Positions 60,501-64,000 of a stretch of DNA of 64,000 bases are shown here, in pieces. A program made the translations under genes and the position numbers. The DNA lies in assembly GCA_029721435.1 (NCBI GenBank), contig CM056584.1, positions 7,088,395 through 7,152,394 on the forward strand, in the 5' to 3' direction. Source of the DNA: Gymnothorax reevesii (Eukaryota > Chordata > Actinopteri > Anguilliformes > Muraenidae). Numbering within the stretch: position 1 is the first letter of the stretch; every line of letters starts with the position of its first letter. The notes beneath the pieces were generated by a model. The model saw only the letters and a program-made list of their open reading frames with translations. It did no database searches and was not told the DNA's origin.

Positions 60501-62628
60501 TCATTTTCATACTATACGTGTCCTCTATGATGTTAATGGGAGATCAGATGGCATTTCAGCTTAACCCTTCTTTTGTAAAATGGAAATTGAGTGACATTAA
60601 TGTTTTAATACTGATGCTAGCATGCTAATGCTAGCGATCTAATGTGAGTGCTAATATCTGGTCATTTTCATACTATATGTGTCCTCTATGATGGGAGTAT
60701 GGGTTCAGATGGCATTTCAGCTTAACCCTGCTTGTGTAAAATGGAAATTGAGTGACGTTAATGTTTGAATACTAATGCTAACATGCTAATGCTAGCGATC
60801 AGATGTAAGTTCTAATATCTGGTCATTTTCATACTGTACGTGTCCTCTATGATGGGAATATGGGATCAGATGGCATTTCAGCATAACCCTGTTTGTGCTA
60901 AATGGAAATTGAGTGACGTTAATGTTTAAATGCTAATGCTAACATGCTAATGCTAGCGATCTAATGTGAGTGCTAATTTCTGGTCATTTTCATACTGTAC
61001 GTGTCCTCTATGATGTTAATAGGAGATCAGATGGCATTTCAGCTTAACCCTTCTTGTATAATAAAAAAATTGAGTAATGTTAATGTTTAAATGCTAATGC
61101 TAACATGCTAATGCTAGCGATCTAATGTGGGTTCTAATATCTGGTCATTTTCATACTATACGTGTCCTCTATGATGTTAATGGGAGATCAGATGGCATTT
61201 CAGCTTAACCCTTCTTTTGTAAAATGGAAATTGAGTGACATTAATGTTTTAATACTGATGCTAGCATGCTAATGCTAGCGATCTAATGTGAGTGCTAATA
61301 TCTGGTCATTTTCATACTATATGTGTCCTCTATGATGGGAGTATGGGATCAGATGGCATTTCAGCTTAACCCTGCTTGTGTAAAATGGAAATTGAGTGAC
61401 GTTAATGTTTGAATACTAATGCTAACATGCTAATGCTAGCGATCTAATGTGAGTGCTAATATCTGGTCATTTTCATACTGTAAGTGTCCTCTATGATGTT
61501 AGTATGAGATCAGATGGCATTTCTCCTTCACCCTTCTTGTATTATGAGCAAATTGAGTAATGTTAATGTTTCAATGCTAATGCTAACATGCTGATGCTAA
61601 CATGCTAATGCTAGCGATCTAATGTGAGTGCTAATATCTGGTCATTTTCATACTGTACGTGTCCTCTATGATGTTAATTGGAGATCAGATGGCATTTCAG
61701 CTTAACCCTTCTTGTATAATAAAAAAATTGAGTAATGTAAATGTTTAAATGCTAATGCTAACATGCTAATGCTAGCGATCTAATGTCAGTTCTAATATCT
61801 GGTCATTTCCATACTCTTCGTGTCCTCTATGATGTTAATAGGAGATCAGATGGCATTTCAGCTTAACCCTTCTTGTGTTAAATGGAAATTGAGTGACATT
61901 AATGTTTTAATACTAATGCTAACATGCTAATGCTAGCGATCTAATGTAAGTGCTAATATCTGGTCATTTTCATACTGTACGTGTCCTCTATGATGGGAGT
62001 ATGGGATCAGATGGCATTTCAGCTTAACCCTGCTTGTGTGAAATGGAAATTGAGTGAAGTTAATGTTTGAATACTAATGCTAACATGCTAATGCTAGCAA
62101 TCTAATGTGAGTGCTAATATCTGGTCATTTTCATACTGTACGTGTCCTCTATGATGGGGGTATGGGATCAGATGGCATTTCAGCTTAACCCTGCTTGTGT
62201 AAAATAGAAATTGAGTGACGTTAATGTTTGAATGCTAATGCTAACATGCTAATGCTAGCGATCTAATGTGAGTTCTAATATCTGGTCATTTTCATACTAT
62301 ACGTGTCCTCTATGATGGGGGTATGGGATCAGATGGCATTTCAGCTTAACCCTGCTTGTGTAAAATAGAAATTGAGTGACGTTAATGTTTGAATGCTAAT
62401 GCTAACATGCTAATGCTAGCGATCTAATGTGAGTGCTAATATCTGGTCATTTTCATACTGTAAGTGTCCTCTATGATGTCAGTATGAGATCAGATGGCAT
62501 TTCTCCTTCACCCTTCTTGTATTATAAACAAATTGAGTAATGTTAATGTTTCAATGCTAATGCTAACATGCTGATTCTAACATGCTAATGCTAGCAATCT
62601 AATGTGAGTGCTAATACCTGGTCATTTT
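57591..62628 (+). repeat. 5,038-bp tandem duplication, copy 2 (partly replaced)
   Basis: Near-identical to copy 1 up to about 60.3 kb. It then carries four extra monomers whose best match is 48.6-49.9 kb (offset 11,700 bp), and resumes the copy-1 order from the CCATACTCTTCG monomer at 61809 (56127 in copy 1). The interruption looks like a second exchange or conversion event. The right end is approximate. Confidence 0.8.
57890..57905 (+). other. 9-bp deletion at a monomer junction (copy 2)
   Basis: Identical to the deletion at 52852-52867 and exactly 5,038 bp further on. The deletion therefore predates the 5,038-bp duplication, and it is absent from the otherwise matching segment at 42.15 kb. 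Confidence 0.85.
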
Positions 62629-62777
62629 CATACTGTACATGTCTTCTATGATGGGAGTATGGGATCAGATGGCATTTCAGCTTCACCCTTCTTGTGTAAA
62701 ATGGAAATTGAGTAATGCTAATGCTAACATGCTGATGCTAGCGCTCTAATGTGAGTGCTAATATCTGGTCATTTTCA
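62456..62777 (+). repeat. 175+147-bp monomer pair (322 bp)
   Basis: Five-unit monomer 62456-62630 and three-unit monomer 62631-62777. It lies 5,843 bp (36 monomers) after the previous pair. The following monomer has TCCTCTATGATGGG rather than the TCTAAGATGGG seen in the other right-hand copies, like the left-domain pairs. Confidence 0.87.
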
Positions 62778-64000
62778 TACTATACGTGTCCTCTATGATG
62801 GGAATATGGGATCAGATGGCATTTCAGCTTTACCCTTCTTGTATAATAAAAAAATTGAGTAATGTTAATGTTTAAATGCTAATGCTAACATGCTAATGCT
62901 AGCAATCTAATGTAAGTTCTAATATCTGGTCATTTTCATACTATACGTGTCCTCTATGATGTTAATGGGAGATCAGATGGCATTTCAGCTTAACCCTTCT
63001 TTTGTAAAATGGAAATTGAGTGACATTAATGTTTTAATACTGATGCTAGCATGCTAATGCTAGCGATCTAATGTGAGTGCTAATATCTGGTCATTTTCAT
63101 ACTGTACGTGTCCTCTATGATGGGAGTATGGGATCAGATGGCATTTCAGCATAACCCTGTTTGTGCTAAATGGAAATTGAGTGACGTTAATGTTTAAATG
63201 CTAATGCTAACATGCTAATGCTAGCGATCTAATGTGAGTGCTAATATCTGGTCATTTTCATACTGTACGTGTCCTCTATGATGTCAATAGGAGATCAGAT
63301 GGCATTTCAGCTTAACCCTTCTTGTATAATAAAAAAATTGAGTAATGTTAATGTTTAAATGCTAATGCTAACATGCTAATGCTAGCGATCTAATGTGAGT
63401 TCTAATATCTGGTCATTTTCATACTATACGTGTCCTCTATGATGTTAATGGGAGATCAGATGGCATTTCAGCTTCACCCTTCTTTTGTAAAATGGAAATT
63501 GAGTGACATTAATGTTTTAATACTGATGCTAGCATGCTAATGCTAGCGATCTAATGTGAGTGCTAATATCTGGTCATTTTCATACTGTACGTGTCCTCTA
63601 TGATGGGAGTATGGGATCAGATGGCATTTCAGCTTAACCCTGCTTGTGTAAAATGGAAATTGAGTGACGTTAATGTTTGAATACTAATGCTAACATGCTA
63701 ATGCTAGCGATCTAATGTGAGTTCTAATATCTGGTCATTTTCATACTATACGTGTCCTCTATAATGTTAATAGGAGATCAGATGGCATTTCAGCTTAACC
63801 CTTTTGTGTAAAATGGAAATTGAGTGACATTAATGTTTTAATACTAATGCTAACATGCTAATGCTAGCGATCTAATTTGAGTGCTAATATCTGGTCATTT
63901 TCATACTGTACGTGTCCTCTATGATGGGAGTATTGGATCAGATGGCATTTCAGCTTAACCCTGCTTGTGTAAAATAAAAATTGAGGGACGTTAATGTTTG
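62631..64000 (+). repeat. HOR block 12 (partial), 8 monomers plus 97 bp
   Basis: Starts with a 147-bp monomer, then seven more monomers starting at 62778, 62939, 63100, 63261, 63422, 63583 and 63744, and a partial one from 63904 to the window edge. The order of classes (CAGCATAACCCTG, A-tract, TTAATGGGAG, GGGAGTATGGG, CTCTATAATG with CCCTTTTGTG) resembles 25.2-26.1 kb more than the neighbouring right-hand blocks. Confidence 0.75.

Larger units (their letters stand above)
56788..62630 (+). repeat. HOR block 11, 36 monomers
   Basis: 5,843 bp. Compared with block 10 it lacks 658 bp (a 175-bp monomer plus three 161-bp monomers, block 10 about 51895-52552), gains 644 bp (four monomers, about 60.3-61.8 kb) and has a duplicated GGGGGTATGGG monomer (62151 and 62312 regions, +161). 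5,696 - 658 + 644 + 161 equals the observed 5,843. Confidence 0.78.
1..64000 (+). repeat. 161-bp satellite DNA array filling the window
   Basis: The same ~161-bp unit recurs from the first to the last base, always in the + orientation as written. Monomer starts (TACTGTACGTG or a variant) fall at 1, 162, 323, 484, 645, 806 and so on. Summing landmark distances gives 395 complete monomers plus a 97-bp partial one from 63904. A typical monomer has about 63 G+C of 161 bases. Stops occur in all frames of each monomer, and 161 is not a multiple of three, so no long reading frame can persist. Long arrays of this kind are known from centromeric, pericentromeric and some subtelomeric heterochromatin; which applies here cannot be read from the sequence. 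Both ends of the array lie outside the window. The TGCTAA-type core suggests a teleost fish, by recall only. Confidence 0.98.

Noticed and set aside
1..64000. CRISPR array (regular direct repeats)
   Set aside because: Repeats are ~161 bp and directly contiguous, with no unique spacers; this is satellite organisation.
1..64000. Short open reading frames recurring in every monomer
   Set aside because: Stops occur in all frames within each monomer on the forward strand and are equally frequent on the reverse; the 161-bp period shifts frame each repeat. No start context, domain or codon pattern supports coding.
1..64000. Splice-like motifs (GTGAGT and TACTAAT/TGCTAAC) in each monomer
   Set aside because: These are part of the repeat consensus, with no exon-like sequence between them; chance resemblance is enough.
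1..64000. Telomere repeats, rRNA, tRNA or transposon sequence
   Set aside because: No TTAGGG runs, no tRNA-like cloverleaf and no sequence other than the satellite family was seen in a read-through of both strands.

Overview
The window is one uninterrupted block of satellite DNA. From base 1 to base 64,000 it is a head-to-tail tandem array of a ~161-bp monomer (about 39% GC), always in the same orientation. Using TACTGTACGTG as the monomer start, I account for 395 complete monomers plus a 97-bp partial one at the right edge. I see no protein-coding gene, RNA gene, transposon, inversion or unique spacer. Every stretch of over 300 bases without a gene therefore holds this repeat.

The organism is a eukaryote. 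The core motif ATGCTAATGCTAACATGCTA and its relatives are, to my knowledge, common in teleost fish repeats, so a fish is my best guess, but this is recall and inference. A centromeric or pericentromeric location fits the size, orientation and higher-order structure; no sequence here proves it. No canonical CENP-B box was found.

Monomer structure: about 90-105 bp of non-repetitive head sequence is followed by a 56-bp tail of four 14-bp sub-units of the form nnATGCTAATGCTA. Length variants follow this unit: 161 bp (four sub-units), 175 bp (five; 37 monomers, one of them since trimmed to 167 bp) and 147 bp (three; 12 monomers). Apart from about twenty 1-bp indels, one 8-bp loss and a shared 9-bp deletion, all length change is in 14-bp steps.

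Higher-order structure: the 147-bp monomer is a convenient landmark. It occurs at 5154, 13902, 19551, 30227, 31836, 35054, 36824, 40378, 47047, 51092, 56788 and 62631, giving blocks of 54, 35, 66, 10, 20, 11, 22, 41, 25, 35 and 36 monomers. The base higher-order repeat (HOR) appears to be about 35 monomers (~5.65-5.70 kb). Other block sizes come from nested duplications and deletions of whole monomers: offsets of 2,899/3,060, 3,086, 1,609, 4,827, 1,770, 3,554, 4,045-4,052, 5,038, about 10,710 and about 11,700 bp.

Regions: 1-19.5 kb is a left domain rich in TACTACACGTG, TGTTTAAAATGG and TGTACAATGG monomers. 19.5-39.1 kb mixes these with the right-domain classes and holds a 10-monomer and a 30/31-monomer tandem duplication. 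From 39.1 kb to the end those left-domain monomers are absent and the array consists of near-identical HOR copies (about four differences in 2.2 kb for one pair). The whole pattern reads as recent local amplification by unequal exchange on an older, more diverse array.
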